From an uncultured Bacteroidota bacterium (GTDB lineage: Bacteria > Bacteroidota > Bacteroidia > Chitinophagales > LD1), in NCBI GenBank assembly GCA_903917755.1, contig CAIXBT010000006.1, forward strand, positions 1 to 38,761: DNA of 38,761 nucleotides. The letters are read 5' to 3'. The first letter of the stretch is position 1. Each line of letters starts with the position of its first letter. Positions 7,760 to 15,780 of the stretch are shown piece after piece. Both the position numbers and the translations under genes were made by a program. Under the pieces are notes generated by a model that saw only the letters and a program-made list of their open reading frames with translations, made no database searches and had not been told where the DNA came from.

Positions 7760-8485
7760 ATGCATCTGACCATAGACATAGGAAACACTGCCATGAAGTT
7801 TGCCATTTTTGATGGTGAAAAAATGATCGGGCAGGGCTGTGGAATGCAGGACCTATCGACTGCTGTATCAGAAAATTGCACCCACATCACACGATCTATC
7901 ATCGCATCGGTAGCAGATAATGCCGAGGTGGTCGACCTGCTTAGGAAATTTAACATTTCTTCTGTCATCCTCTCTCCGCACACCGAACTGCCGATCCGAA
8001 ATCTCTATCAGACACCCGAGACACTCGGTGCAGACAGGATCATGCTGGCAGTGGCTGCAGACAGGATCTTTTTGGGCGCACCGGCTCTGGTCATAGGCGC
8101 CGGCTCCTGTATCACCTATAATTTTTCCGAGCAGGGTTGTTTCATCGGCGGGGCCATATCACCCGGTATCACGATGCGCTTTAAGGCATTGAATCACTAT
8201 ACCGCCAGGCTGCCTCTTATTGACTGGACAGCCCATCAGCACAAGGTTTACGAGGGGCTGACCGGCAGAAATTCTGAAGATTCCATACTAAGCGGTGTGT
8301 TAAATGGCGTACTGCAGGAAATAGATGGCACAATAGAACAATATAAGCATCGTTATAGCGGCCTTCGGGTAGCTGTGACAGGGGGTGATATGAGTTTTTT
8401 GGTAAAGAACCTGAAAAATGACATCTTTGCCCGCCCCGATATGGTATTGGAGGGATTGAATTATATTTTATTACACCATGCATAG
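7760..8485 (+). CDS. coaX: Type III pantothenate kinase
   Basis: Phosphorylates pantothenate in the first step of coenzyme A synthesis; the type III enzyme is insensitive to CoA feedback and depends on a monovalent cation. The ATG at 7760 gives 241 residues, the usual length, and puts LTIDIGNTAMKFAIF (phosphate-binding loop 1) at the N-terminus; a TTG two codons earlier is less likely. TPETLGADRIM (about 86-95) carries the catalytic Asp92, and GGAISPGITMRFKAL (about 130-144) follows. One oddity: the second phosphate motif reads VIGAGSCITYNF, with glycine where many family members have aspartate (DxGTxxT). The stop overlaps the next gene by eight bases, so the two are translationally coupled. 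Confidence 0.9.
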   Translation: MHLTIDIGNTAMKFAIFDGEKMIGQGCGMQDLSTAVSENCTHITRSIIASVADNAEVVDLLRKFNISSVILSPHTELPIRNLYQTPETLGADRIMLAVAADRIFLGAPALVIGAGSCITYNFSEQGCFIGGAISPGITMRFKALNHYTARLPLIDWTAHQHKVYEGLTGRNSEDSILSGVLNGVLQEIDGTIEQYKHRYSGLRVAVTGGDMSFLVKNLKNDIFARPDMVLEGLNYILLHHA

Positions 8486-9794
8486 ATATTTTACGGGATT
8501 ACTTTTTTTGATGATCATGTCCGGGAGCAGCCTGCATGCTCAGGCATTTTCTCCTTATTCCCGTTTTGGTCTGGGATATATGCCACTAGATATCATGTCT
8601 GCCACCAGAGCCATGGGCGATATTTCTGCGGGCTATTCCAGTTCGTTTCACATCAATCATGCTAATCCTGCATCCTATGCTGATCTGGGCCTGACCACAT
8701 TTGAGGTAGGGGCGAATACTGATGCCGGCACGATCAATACCAAAGATTCCGTTTATAATGGTGTGAATGGCTCCGTAAGCCATGTGGCGATCGGTATCCC
8801 TCTCATTAGAGGCAAGTGGGGCATGAGCTTCGGTTTGCTTCCATTTAGCTTTGTGAATTATAATTTCACCAACTCTCAGGGGGATACAAATCAGGTCTAT
8901 AGCGGCAAGGGTTCATTATATCAGGTCTATCTCGGCACAGCATACAAGATCAAAGATTTCTCTATCGGTATCAATGCGGGATATCTATTCGGCAATGTGA
9001 ATTACAGCAGAGGATATGTATTCTCGGATTCGATACAGGCATACAATATTCAGAATCTCAGCACGACTCGCGTCAATGGATTCATCTACAATATCGGTCT
9101 GCAATACAGAAAAAGGATACTCAAAAAAACTCCTCAGAATGCACTGAAAAGCGATGTATTCTTTACCATAGGTGCACAGGGTACTACCAATGTGAAGCTC
9201 AACACCCGCGTATCAAGCATGTGGCAGAGATACACCGGCACAGACCCGCAGGTGGTGATAGATACACCGCTGAACTATGCTGACAAGATCGGTAAAATCA
9301 CCTTGCCATTTAACTTCTCTACCGGTTTCACGATCGGTAATGAGAACTGGTGGCTGGTCGGTGCAGATTTCAAATACTCAGGCTGGAGCCAGTTCTCTAA
9401 TTACCAGAGTGCATTGCCTCCCGGCGACAACTGGAGCTTCGGAAATAGCTGGAGGGCCATGATAGGCGCAGGTATCGTACCTGATTATGATTCAAAGAAA
9501 TTTTTCTCCCGTATTCAATATAAGGTCGGTGGTTACTATGGCAAGAGCGAACTCATCTATCGCGCCTCTGCGGATGCGGCAGGCACTCATCTTTCCGAAT
9601 ATGGTGCTACATTTGGTGTGAGCGTACCGATACTGATCAATCCAATCTATCGCGAAGCAGCACACTTTCATTTTTCGGCTGATATAGGCGCTCGTACTCC
9701 GGGCATCTCAGGCCTTATCTCCGAAAACTACTACCGCTTCAACTTCGGCTTCACATTGAATAATGTGTGGTTCATCAAGAGAAAATTCGACTAA
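8478..9794 (+). CDS. Predicted outer-membrane beta-barrel protein
   Basis: 438 residues starting with a clear signal peptide (MHRYFTGLLFLMIMSGSSLH, cleavage near AQA) followed by FSPYSRFGLGYMPLD and a long series of alternating hydrophobic and polar strands with frequent aromatic residues and glycines, ending in aromatic-rich strands (YYRFNFGFTLNNVWFIKRKFD). This is the pattern of a 14- to 16-strand barrel related to the long-chain fatty acid transporter or PorV-like shape, annotated in Bacteroidota only as an outer-membrane protein. The start overlaps the coaX stop by eight bases, an arrangement found in many relatives. What it transports or anchors is unknown. Confidence 0.75.
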   Translation: MHRYFTGLLFLMIMSGSSLHAQAFSPYSRFGLGYMPLDIMSATRAMGDISAGYSSSFHINHANPASYADLGLTTFEVGANTDAGTINTKDSVYNGVNGSVSHVAIGIPLIRGKWGMSFGLLPFSFVNYNFTNSQGDTNQVYSGKGSLYQVYLGTAYKIKDFSIGINAGYLFGNVNYSRGYVFSDSIQAYNIQNLSTTRVNGFIYNIGLQYRKRILKKTPQNALKSDVFFTIGAQGTTNVKLNTRVSSMWQRYTGTDPQVVIDTPLNYADKIGKITLPFNFSTGFTIGNENWWLVGADFKYSGWSQFSNYQSALPPGDNWSFGNSWRAMIGAGIVPDYDSKKFFSRIQYKVGGYYGKSELIYRASADAAGTHLSEYGATFGVSVPILINPIYREAAHFHFSADIGARTPGISGLISENYYRFNFGFTLNNVWFIKRKFD

Positions 9795-9890
9795 ATCTCC
9801 GCTTGCCGGTTGTTTATTGTCAGATGTCGGTACTAAAAGTATTTGCTTACCTTCATTTATTGCTACTGTATTTACTGACAACCCGATTAC

Positions 9891-10346
9891 ATGCTAGACA
9901 AACTGCTATATGAAAAACTCTGCCACTTCTGCGAATATGCGGAGCGCTGCAAGTATGATGTAGCAAAGAAATGTTATGCACTCAAGATCCCGAAAGATCA
10001 GGTGACAGGCTATATGGAGCAACTTGAAAAGTCAGGATTCCTTAGTGAAAAAAGATACATCAAAACCTTTATAGACAGCCACTTCACCAAGAAAAAATGG
10101 GGCGCAGCCAAGATCAAAGCAGCCTTATCATCTAAGGGTATCAAAGACAGCCAGTACAAAGATCTGCTACAGGAAATAGATCAGGAAGAGTACTATGCCA
10201 CTGCACTAAAACTGGCAGAAAAAAAAACCACTTCCATCAAATCAAAATCGCTGCAGGATCACAAAATAAAACTGATGCGCTTTCTGATGAGCAAAGGTTT
10301 CGAGCAGGTAGTGATACAGAGGGTGATGAAGAAAATACAGTTCTGA
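9891..10346 (+). CDS. recX: RecX-family regulatory protein
   Basis: 151 residues built of three-helix repeats typical of RecX, which binds the groove of RecA filaments and limits recombinase activity. Recognisable parts are AERCKYDVAKKC near residue 20, LEKSGFLSEKRYIKTFIDSHF (about 45-65), KKWGAAKIKAALSSKGI (about 68-84, matching the RxxGxxxIxxxLxxKGI signature) and the C-terminal KLMRFLMSKGFEQVVIQRVM. It is not next to recA, which is normal in Bacteroidota. It sits 96 bases after the barrel gene, with no clear terminator between, and converges on the lipoprotein gene, leaving six bases. Confidence 0.88.
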   Translation: MLDKLLYEKLCHFCEYAERCKYDVAKKCYALKIPKDQVTGYMEQLEKSGFLSEKRYIKTFIDSHFTKKKWGAAKIKAALSSKGIKDSQYKDLLQEIDQEEYYATALKLAEKKTTSIKSKSLQDHKIKLMRFLMSKGFEQVVIQRVMKKIQF

Positions 10347-10352
10347 CAACTG

Positions 10353-11153
10353 TTAATAGATACCGCTATATATACCTACATTACTTTTTTTATAAAAATC
10401 CACACTCTTTTCATATTTACAGGTATCTATTGGATCTCCATTCTTGCTCCTTACTGTTTGTGAAAAATGTCTTTCGTCCATTTCGTCCATTTCTGACACA
10501 TAGAATTCATTGTCTGTATAAAACTCCGTTGAAAAATCTTCTTTGAAAGAAAATGTCAAAAAATTTCTGAAATGCACCAAGCTATTTTCCTTCTGAAAAT
10601 TTTTTGAGTAGACACTGGTTTGCTTTTTAGGATTATCATTTCTGGTCTCAACTCTTTTTGTGAAATCCGTATTTCTCTTATCAATATAAATATAATCTCT
10701 GACTATTGGATACGTGGTTTTAACAATGTAGGTTTTGGGGGGCATGAAAATTACCCTCTCTTGTTTTGTTTGTGAGACATTCATGGCGGCAATAGAACTA
10801 AACCCTATGCTATTTGGAAAATCTGACTTATTAATTTTCGAGTACGACTTAAATTTAATTCCAGTCATAGTTTTGTCAACCCAATATTCATATCTCGAAT
10901 CTTTAGTAATAAAGGTACATTTTTTCAAATCAAGATAAAGCGGCTTATCCGATTTATTTCTAATTCTGAATTCCACAATGCCCCCATCATCCCAAAATCT
11001 ATAATCTATACCAAGTGTGTCGTTTTCATAAACGTAAATACCATCCTTATTTATAGTATTTGTAGAGGCTGTTTTATAAAGCTGTACATAGGCAGTAGTG
11101 CAACCTTCAATTAAGAATAAAGTAGCCAATAAACTAAGTAAGCATGCTTTCAT
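10353..11153 (-). CDS. Uncharacterised lipoprotein (266 aa)
   Basis: Starts with a lipoprotein signal (MKACLLSLLATLFLIEGC, lipobox IEGC with Cys18), so it is expected to be lipid-anchored in the envelope. The mature part has a short beta-sandwich-like region (DTLGIDYRFWDDGGIVEFRIRNKSDKPLY resembles domains with an immunoglobulin-like fold), then lysine- and aromatic-rich strands, with no catalytic motif I recognise. The gene is noticeably more AT-rich than the flanking recX and mutase genes and lies beside a toxin-antitoxin pair, so it may be part of an acquired patch. It points away from the antitoxin gene; the 84 bases between hold a palindromic element. Confidence 0.6.
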   Translation of the reverse strand: MKACLLSLLATLFLIEGCTTAYVQLYKTASTNTINKDGIYVYENDTLGIDYRFWDDGGIVEFRIRNKSDKPLYLDLKKCTFITKDSRYEYWVDKTMTGIKFKSYSKINKSDFPNSIGFSSIAAMNVSQTKQERVIFMPPKTYIVKTTYPIVRDYIYIDKRNTDFTKRVETRNDNPKKQTSVYSKNFQKENSLVHFRNFLTFSFKEDFSTEFYTDNEFYVSEMDEMDERHFSQTVRSKNGDPIDTCKYEKSVDFYKKSNVGIYSGIY

Positions 11154-11177
11154 TTGTATCGGGTATATTATACAAAT
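11152..11177. promoter_or_regulatory. Inverted repeat between lipoprotein and antitoxin genes, candidate operator
   Basis: ATTTGTAT (11152-11159) and ATACAAAT (11170-11177) form perfect 8-bp arms with a 10-base spacer. The left arm overlaps the lipoprotein start codon and the whole element lies about 60 bases before the antitoxin. Antitoxins often repress their own promoter through such sites. The AT-rich context makes chance matches easier. Confidence 0.3.
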
Positions 11178-11237
11178 ATATAAAAGGCACTTTCAAGAAT
11201 GGAGGAGAATAAGTAAATTTACATGAAAGGAAAGTAT

Positions 11238-11453
11238 ATGACCAAATCGCAAATATCAGAACTTCATAAATTGCCGACCAAAGACAAGATCAAAATAATA
11301 CAGGATTTGTGGGATGATATTGCCATTGAAAACTCATTGAATACAATATCGGCAGACCATAAAATGATCTTGAACGAAAGAATAGAAAAGATCAATTCCG
11401 GAAAGACCACATTTAAACCTTGGTCAGAGATTCAGTCAAAATACAAAAGGTAA
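11238..11453 (+). CDS. Addiction-module antitoxin (unstable antitoxin family)
   Basis: I take the ATG at 11238 (MTKSQISELHKLPTKDKIKI) because AGGAAAG stands just before it and the N-terminus then matches relatives; an in-frame ATG at 11223 would add five residues. The 71-residue protein shows the family pattern: KLPTKDKIKIIQDLWDDIA helix, a mid-section with ADHKMILNERIEKINSG, and the C-terminal KPWSEIQSKYKR that would contact the toxin. It neutralises the ParE-like toxin encoded one base downstream. It is a distant relative of the antitoxin at 1480-1707, not a recent duplicate, as the sequences differ widely. Confidence 0.78.
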   Translation: MTKSQISELHKLPTKDKIKIIQDLWDDIAIENSLNTISADHKMILNERIEKINSGKTTFKPWSEIQSKYKR

Positions 11454-11454
11454 A

Positions 11455-11742
11455 ATGAAGTTCAGTATACCTGTATCATCAGAGGCTGAGATTGATATTG
11501 ATACAGCCTATATCTGGTATGAAATACGACAAACTAGCTTAGGAGACATGTTTTATGATTCTGTAAATGAATCGGTACAGTTTATTCTGAAAAACCCTTT
11601 TAGCTATGAAGAAATTTATAAAGGAATAAGACGCTGTGTGATCAAAAGATTCCCCTATGGAATCTATTACAAAATACTACCGGACAATAGTGAGATACAG
11701 ATATTAGGAGTGGTGCATTTCAAGAGAAATCCCGTATTATAA
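11455..11742 (+). CDS. parE: ParE/RelE-family toxin
   Basis: 95 residues with the ParE fold: MKFSIPVSSEAEIDIDTAYIWYE (first strand and long helix), the second helix through SLGDMFYDSVNESVQFILKNP, then IRRCVIKRFPYGIYYKI and the final strands DNSEIQILGVVHFKRNP. ParE toxins poison DNA gyrase and RelE relatives cut mRNA; sequence alone does not settle which. The start follows the antitoxin stop by one base, so the pair is translationally coupled. Unlike the toxin at 1192-1483, this reading frame is intact, so this should be a functional module. It ends 95 bases before the mutase gene. Confidence 0.8.
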   Translation: MKFSIPVSSEAEIDIDTAYIWYEIRQTSLGDMFYDSVNESVQFILKNPFSYEEIYKGIRRCVIKRFPYGIYYKILPDNSEIQILGVVHFKRNPVL

Positions 11743-11837
11743 GAAAACGGCTTTAGATCGCTAATGAAAATACTTTAAGCCTATTTTCTTTACATCATTT
11801 CCCGTTTTAATCTAATTTAGAGGTCTCATTCTCAGAT

Positions 11838-13775
11838 ATGCTCGCAGAACTCAAACAGAAGTATAAAGAAATAGAACTCAGGCTTCATCCTGACTGCAAG
11901 GCGCTATTGGATAACTGGAAAGCCATCAAAGAAAAATATGCTGCCGAGACTTTCGCCTTTGGTGTAAGGGATAAAGTAGTACAACTTCCCCTGACATATA
12001 AAAGTCTATCCGGCACCAGCATCAAAAAAGTGTATCTGCCTCGTTATAACGACTGGGGCGATATTCTCCAGTGGCAGCTACAGGAGAATGTACCGGGCGA
12101 GTTTCCTTATACAGCGGGTGTGTTTCCGCTGAAGCGTGATGGTGAAGACCCTACACGTATGTTCGCCGGCGAGGGTGGCCCTGAGCGCACTAACAAGCGT
12201 TTTCACTATGTATCTCTCGGTCAGCCTGCTATCAGGCTCTCTACGGCTTTTGACTCGGTCACGCTCTATGGCGAGGACCCTGATCACCGCCCCGATATCT
12301 ATGGTAAGATAGGCAATAGCGGCGTGAGTATAGCCACCGTTGATGATGCAAAAAAACTCTATAGCGGTTTCGACCTCTGCAATCCCAAGACATCGGTGTC
12401 CATGACCATCAACGGCCCCGCACCTATTATTCTGGCATTCTTTATGAATGCTGCGGTAGATCAGGAATGCGAAAAGTATATCAAAGAAAAAGGGCTAGAG
12501 AAAGAAGTAGCTGCCAAGCTAAAGGAAATATTCAAAGGTAATAGACCTCCTTCCTATAGCGGAGCTTTGCCGACCGGTAATGACGGCCTGGGGCTGATGC
12601 TTCTGGGCTTATCGGGTGATAAAGTTTTGCCTGCGGATGTGTACGAGCAGATCAGAGCCAAGGCGGTGGCATCTGCACGCGGTACCGTGCAGGCAGATAT
12701 TCTGAAAGAAGATCAGGCGCAAAATACCTGCATCTTTTCGACCGAATTTGCGCTCAAGATGATGGGCGACGTACAAGAATATTTTATCCATAATAAGGTA
12801 CGTAATTTCTACTCCGTATCCATCTCTGGCTATCACATTGCAGAAGCAGGTGCCAACCCCATCACACAGCTAGCATTCACACTCTCAAACGGTTTCACCT
12901 ATGTGGAATATTACCTGAGCAGGGGCATGCATATCGATGATTTCGCGCCAAACCTTTCCTTCTTCTTTAGCAATGGTATGGATCCTGAGTATTCGGTGAT
13001 AGGCCGTGTGGCCCGCCGTATCTGGGCCAAGGCCATTAAGTATAAATACAAAGGCAACGACCGCTCACAAAAGCTGAAATATCATATCCAGACATCAGGC
13101 CGCAGCCTCCATGCGCAGGAGATAGACTTCAACGATATACGTACTACGCTGCAGGCGCTTTATGCTATTTACGACAACTGCAATTCGCTTCACACCAATG
13201 CCTACGATGAGGCTATCACTACGCCTACGGAGGAGAGTGTACGCCGCGCTATGGCTATACAGCTTATCATCAACCGTGAACTGGGTACTGCCAAAAACGA
13301 AAACCCTAATCAAGGTTCATTTTTAATAGAGGAACTGACCGATCTGGTCGAGGAAGCTGTGTTGACCGAATTCAAACGACTGACAGACCGTGGCGGTGTG
13401 CTCGGTGCCATGGAGCGTATGTATCAGCGCAATAAGATACAGGAAGAATCGCTCTACTATGAGCATCAGAAGCACACCGGAGAATTTCCGATAGTGGGGG
13501 TCAATACTTTCCTGAGCAAAAACGGGTCTCCGACCATCATACCCGGCGAGGTGATCCGCTCTACCACCGAGGAAAAGGAGTATCAGATCGATGCATTGAA
13601 TGACTTTAAAAAACGTCATACCGAGGCAGCAGCAGCGCTGAAAAAGCTTCAGCATGTGGCAGTAAACAATGGCAATCTTTTCGCTGAACTGATGGAGAGT
13701 GTCAAATACTGCTCTCTGGGTCAGATCTCCAATGCACTGTATGAAGTAGGAGGTCAATACAGAAGGAGTATGTAG
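11838..13775 (+). CDS. Methylmalonyl/isobutyryl-CoA mutase catalytic domain, IcmF-type, stand-alone
   Basis: The 645 residues match the C-terminal catalytic half of fused acyl-CoA mutases of the IcmF type, which isomerise isobutyryl-CoA or related acyl-CoAs using adenosylcobalamin. Seen in order: [12 protein letters not shown] (about 67-78), [31 protein letters not shown] (substrate pocket), [86 protein letters not shown] and [20 protein letters not shown]. Usual IcmF proteins are over 1000 residues because a B12-binding domain and a MeaB-like GTPase precede this part. Neither is here: an in-frame stop lies about 30 bases before the ATG and the toxin gene is directly upstream. Either the partner domains are separate genes elsewhere, or the gene has lost its 5' half. 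Confidence 0.85.
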   Translation: MLAELKQKYKEIELRLHPDCKALLDNWKAIKEKYAAETFAFGVRDKVVQLPLTYKSLSGTSIKKVYLPRYNDWGDILQWQLQENVPGEFPYTAGVFPLKRDGEDPTRMFAGEGGPERTNKRFHYVSLGQPAIRLSTAFDSVTLYGEDPDHRPDIYGKIGNSGVSIATVDDAKKLYSGFDLCNPKTSVSMTINGPAPIILAFFMNAAVDQECEKYIKEKGLEKEVAAKLKEIFKGNRPPSYSGALPTGNDGLGLMLLGLSGDKVLPADVYEQIRAKAVASARGTVQADILKEDQAQNTCIFSTEFALKMMGDVQEYFIHNKVRNFYSVSISGYHIAEAGANPITQLAFTLSNGFTYVEYYLSRGMHIDDFAPNLSFFFSNGMDPEYSVIGRVARRIWAKAIKYKYKGNDRSQKLKYHIQTSGRSLHAQEIDFNDIRTTLQALYAIYDNCNSLHTNAYDEAITTPTEESVRRAMAIQLIINRELGTAKNENPNQGSFLIEELTDLVEEAVLTEFKRLTDRGGVLGAMERMYQRNKIQEESLYYEHQKHTGEFPIVGVNTFLSKNGSPTIIPGEVIRSTTEEKEYQIDALNDFKKRHTEAAAALKKLQHVAVNNGNLFAELMESVKYCSLGQISNALYEVGGQYRRSM

Positions 13776-13938
13776 GTCAAAACCTTCATTTTCCCCATAA
13801 ACCAGCCCCCAAAATCACTTTTAAAACCGTTGTCTTTTCGGTACACAGACAGTTTTATAAGCTATTTTAATTTTTTTGAGCGTAAATTTTATGTTTTATA
13901 AATAATCTCTTTAGATTGGTACATTAAATTTAACAGGT

Positions 13939-15276
13939 ATGAATATCAAGTTTACTTCGATATGGTGTTGTTGTCTTATACTTCTTGCATCAGTTCAGCT
14001 TTCTGCACAAAACAAGGACATAGAAAAAGGCAAAGAAAAACTCAAAGGCGCCTTCAAACAAAAAGATCAGGCCAAGAAAAATGAAGAAATTCAAAAAGCT
14101 ACCGAGCTGCTCCAAAAGGGTGGTCTGAAAAGAGAAATGTATGTGATACTCGGTGATGCATTTTTAGAAAATGGAGAATTAACTCAAGCTGAAACCAAAT
14201 ACGGACAGTGCGACAAAGTAGAAAAAGCGGAGGGCTATGGCAAAGTAGCCGCGGCTTATGTAGAGCAGGCCATGGGCGATGCCAAACAGGAAAATAAGCT
14301 ACTGGACAAAGCCATGAAAGATTACGGCAAAGCCGGCAAAGCAAAAGAAGGTGCGGCAAGCATAGGTGATAAATTTTATGAGCGCGGAGAAAAATTCTAT
14401 CCTAAAGCAATAGATTATTATTTCAGAGGTACCGACACTCCATCTGTGATCAAGATCGCACGCGACTACGAAAAGAAAGGCGCTGATGGAATGACACCTG
14501 CATTTGACCTGTACAAAAGAGCAGGCCTATTCAAGAAAGCCGGTGATCTGGCATGGGAGTCAAAACAATATGCGAAAGCATACGATGCATACTCTGCAGG
14601 CGAGGTGACTGACGGTATGCGCAAATGTGCGGACAAATTCTACAGTTTGGGTCAGGAGAGCGAGGCTCAAAACATCTACATCAAAATGGTGGAAAGCTAT
14701 ACTAAGACAGCCAATACTGATGGTATCGAAAAACTCGCCACTGAGAATGTAAACGTGATGAACTACGGACTGGCTGCCAGGATCTATGATAAGGCCGGCA
14801 ATCTCAACCAGGCAAAAAAATACTATGCTTATGACAAGTTCATGGCATTAGATCTTGATAGTGCTAAACTTTTATTCACCGAAAGCGATCAGGTTAATCT
14901 GGCGAAAGCGATCGATGCAAATATGAAAGTCTTGCTCCCTCTGAAAGATGTCAAAATGCAATTTGATGACTGGGCAAAACAACAGCCTAACGTAGGAATA
15001 GAAATGGATCCGGAAACCAATCAATACAAACCTGTGGCTAAGGACGAGCAGATGCTGGTGGACTATTACAAACTGATCAAAGACCAGATCTCTGACCAGT
15101 GCCAGATCATATCAAAAAACATCAACCTGATCAAAGATCCTGAATTGAAAAAAGTATTGATGAAAAGATTCCTGCAGTATCCTGCAGTAGGAAAAATACT
15201 CGACAAACAAACCTTTGCAGTCAAACTGACTCGTGGCTCTACACAGGTCAAAGACGTATATCTGAAGAGACTCTAG
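13939..15276 (+). CDS. Secreted helical-repeat (TPR-like) protein
   Basis: 445 residues beginning with a signal peptide (MNIKFTSIWCCCLILLASVQ, cleavage near LSAQ). The mature part is lysine-rich and almost wholly helical, with repeating 30- to 40-residue hairpins of tetratricopeptide type, for example GDAFLENGELTQAETKYGQC, KFYERGEKFYPKAIDYYFRG, LFKKAGDLAWESKQYAKAYD and LAARIYDKAGNLNQAKKYYA. Such proteins act as periplasmic scaffolds. The C-terminal 130 residues (from about 315) are helical but not repeat-like and end VKDVYLKRL. I do not recognise a named family. It forms a single-gene unit closed by a strong terminator 20 bases downstream. Confidence 0.65.
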   Translation: MNIKFTSIWCCCLILLASVQLSAQNKDIEKGKEKLKGAFKQKDQAKKNEEIQKATELLQKGGLKREMYVILGDAFLENGELTQAETKYGQCDKVEKAEGYGKVAAAYVEQAMGDAKQENKLLDKAMKDYGKAGKAKEGAASIGDKFYERGEKFYPKAIDYYFRGTDTPSVIKIARDYEKKGADGMTPAFDLYKRAGLFKKAGDLAWESKQYAKAYDAYSAGEVTDGMRKCADKFYSLGQESEAQNIYIKMVESYTKTANTDGIEKLATENVNVMNYGLAARIYDKAGNLNQAKKYYAYDKFMALDLDSAKLLFTESDQVNLAKAIDANMKVLLPLKDVKMQFDDWAKQQPNVGIEMDPETNQYKPVAKDEQMLVDYYKLIKDQISDQCQIISKNINLIKDPELKKVLMKRFLQYPAVGKILDKQTFAVKLTRGSTQVKDVYLKRL

Positions 15277-15295
15277 GATCTTAGAGATAAGACAT

Positions 15296-15339
15296 AAATG
15301 AAAAAGCCCTGAGTGTAAAGATTCAGGGCTTTTTCATTT
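15296..15339. terminator. Rho-independent terminator after the helical-repeat gene
   Basis: Arms 15296-15312 and 15323-15339 are perfectly complementary over 17 bases, with a core AGCCCTGA/TCAGGGCT, a 10-base loop and A/T flanks that give a T run on the plus strand and an A run ahead of it. It would stop plus-strand transcripts from 13939-15276 and could work in both directions. It is the only strong terminator in the window. Confidence 0.9.
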
Positions 15340-15359
15340 TAATCCCAATCATTTTATTC

Positions 15360-15367
15360 TAACTTTG
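15360..15367 (+). promoter_or_regulatory. Candidate -7 box (TAACTTTG) for the YHS lipoprotein gene
   Basis: TAACTTTG is an exact TAnnTTTG match, 20 bases before the ATG at 15387 and just after the terminator, where a new promoter is needed. No clear -33 TTG is seen at the usual distance. Confidence 0.4.
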
Positions 15368-15386
15368 ACCTATAAAATTCCAGCAT

Positions 15387-15674
15387 ATGAAGCTCACACA
15401 AATTGCAATATTTGTTTTGATCGGTATCAGTCTCAGTGGCTGTGATAATCTTTTCAAAGGTGAGAGCAAAAGCATGGCACCAGCCCCGAAAAAAACGATT
15501 GATATCGCGGTCACTTCACTTGCGATAAAATCTGACCCTGTCTGTGGAATGACCCTCAAGCAAGGCGAAGTAGCAGATACTGCTATCTATCAAAGCAAGA
15601 TATATGGATTCTGCGGCACGGGCTGCAAGGAAGAATTCGTCAAAACACCAAACCAGTATCTGACGCAACAGTAA
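15387..15674 (+). CDS. YHS-domain lipoprotein (metal binding)
   Basis: 95 residues with a lipoprotein signal (MKLTQIAIFVLIGISLSGC, lipobox LSGC, Cys19), a short linker, and a YHS domain (about 49-92) that begins KSDPVCGMTL and ends YGFCGTGCKEEFVKTPNQYL. The cysteines of CGM and FCGTGC are the expected metal ligands. YHS domains occur in copper- and heavy-metal-handling proteins, often as part of P-type ATPases, and as small envelope proteins in Bacteroidota. A periplasmic metal-binding role is inferred from the anchor. It is a single gene between a terminator and the 3' end of the giant gene on the other strand. Confidence 0.8.
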   Translation: MKLTQIAIFVLIGISLSGCDNLFKGESKSMAPAPKKTIDIAVTSLAIKSDPVCGMTLKQGEVADTAIYQSKIYGFCGTGCKEEFVKTPNQYLTQQ

Positions 15675-15780
15675 TAAACTCTTTTACATTTATTTCTTAC
15701 ATTCTGATTACAGTTTGTTAGGCCGACACTGGCATTTTGCCATATCAGTCTGATATCATTTCCTTTAGAGATATTCCCTT

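Noticed and set aside
15742-15756. Short palindrome (ATATCAG, one base, CTGATAT) between the YHS gene and the giant gene
   Set aside because: The loop is too small for a terminator hairpin and no T run follows; likely chance or a minor site.
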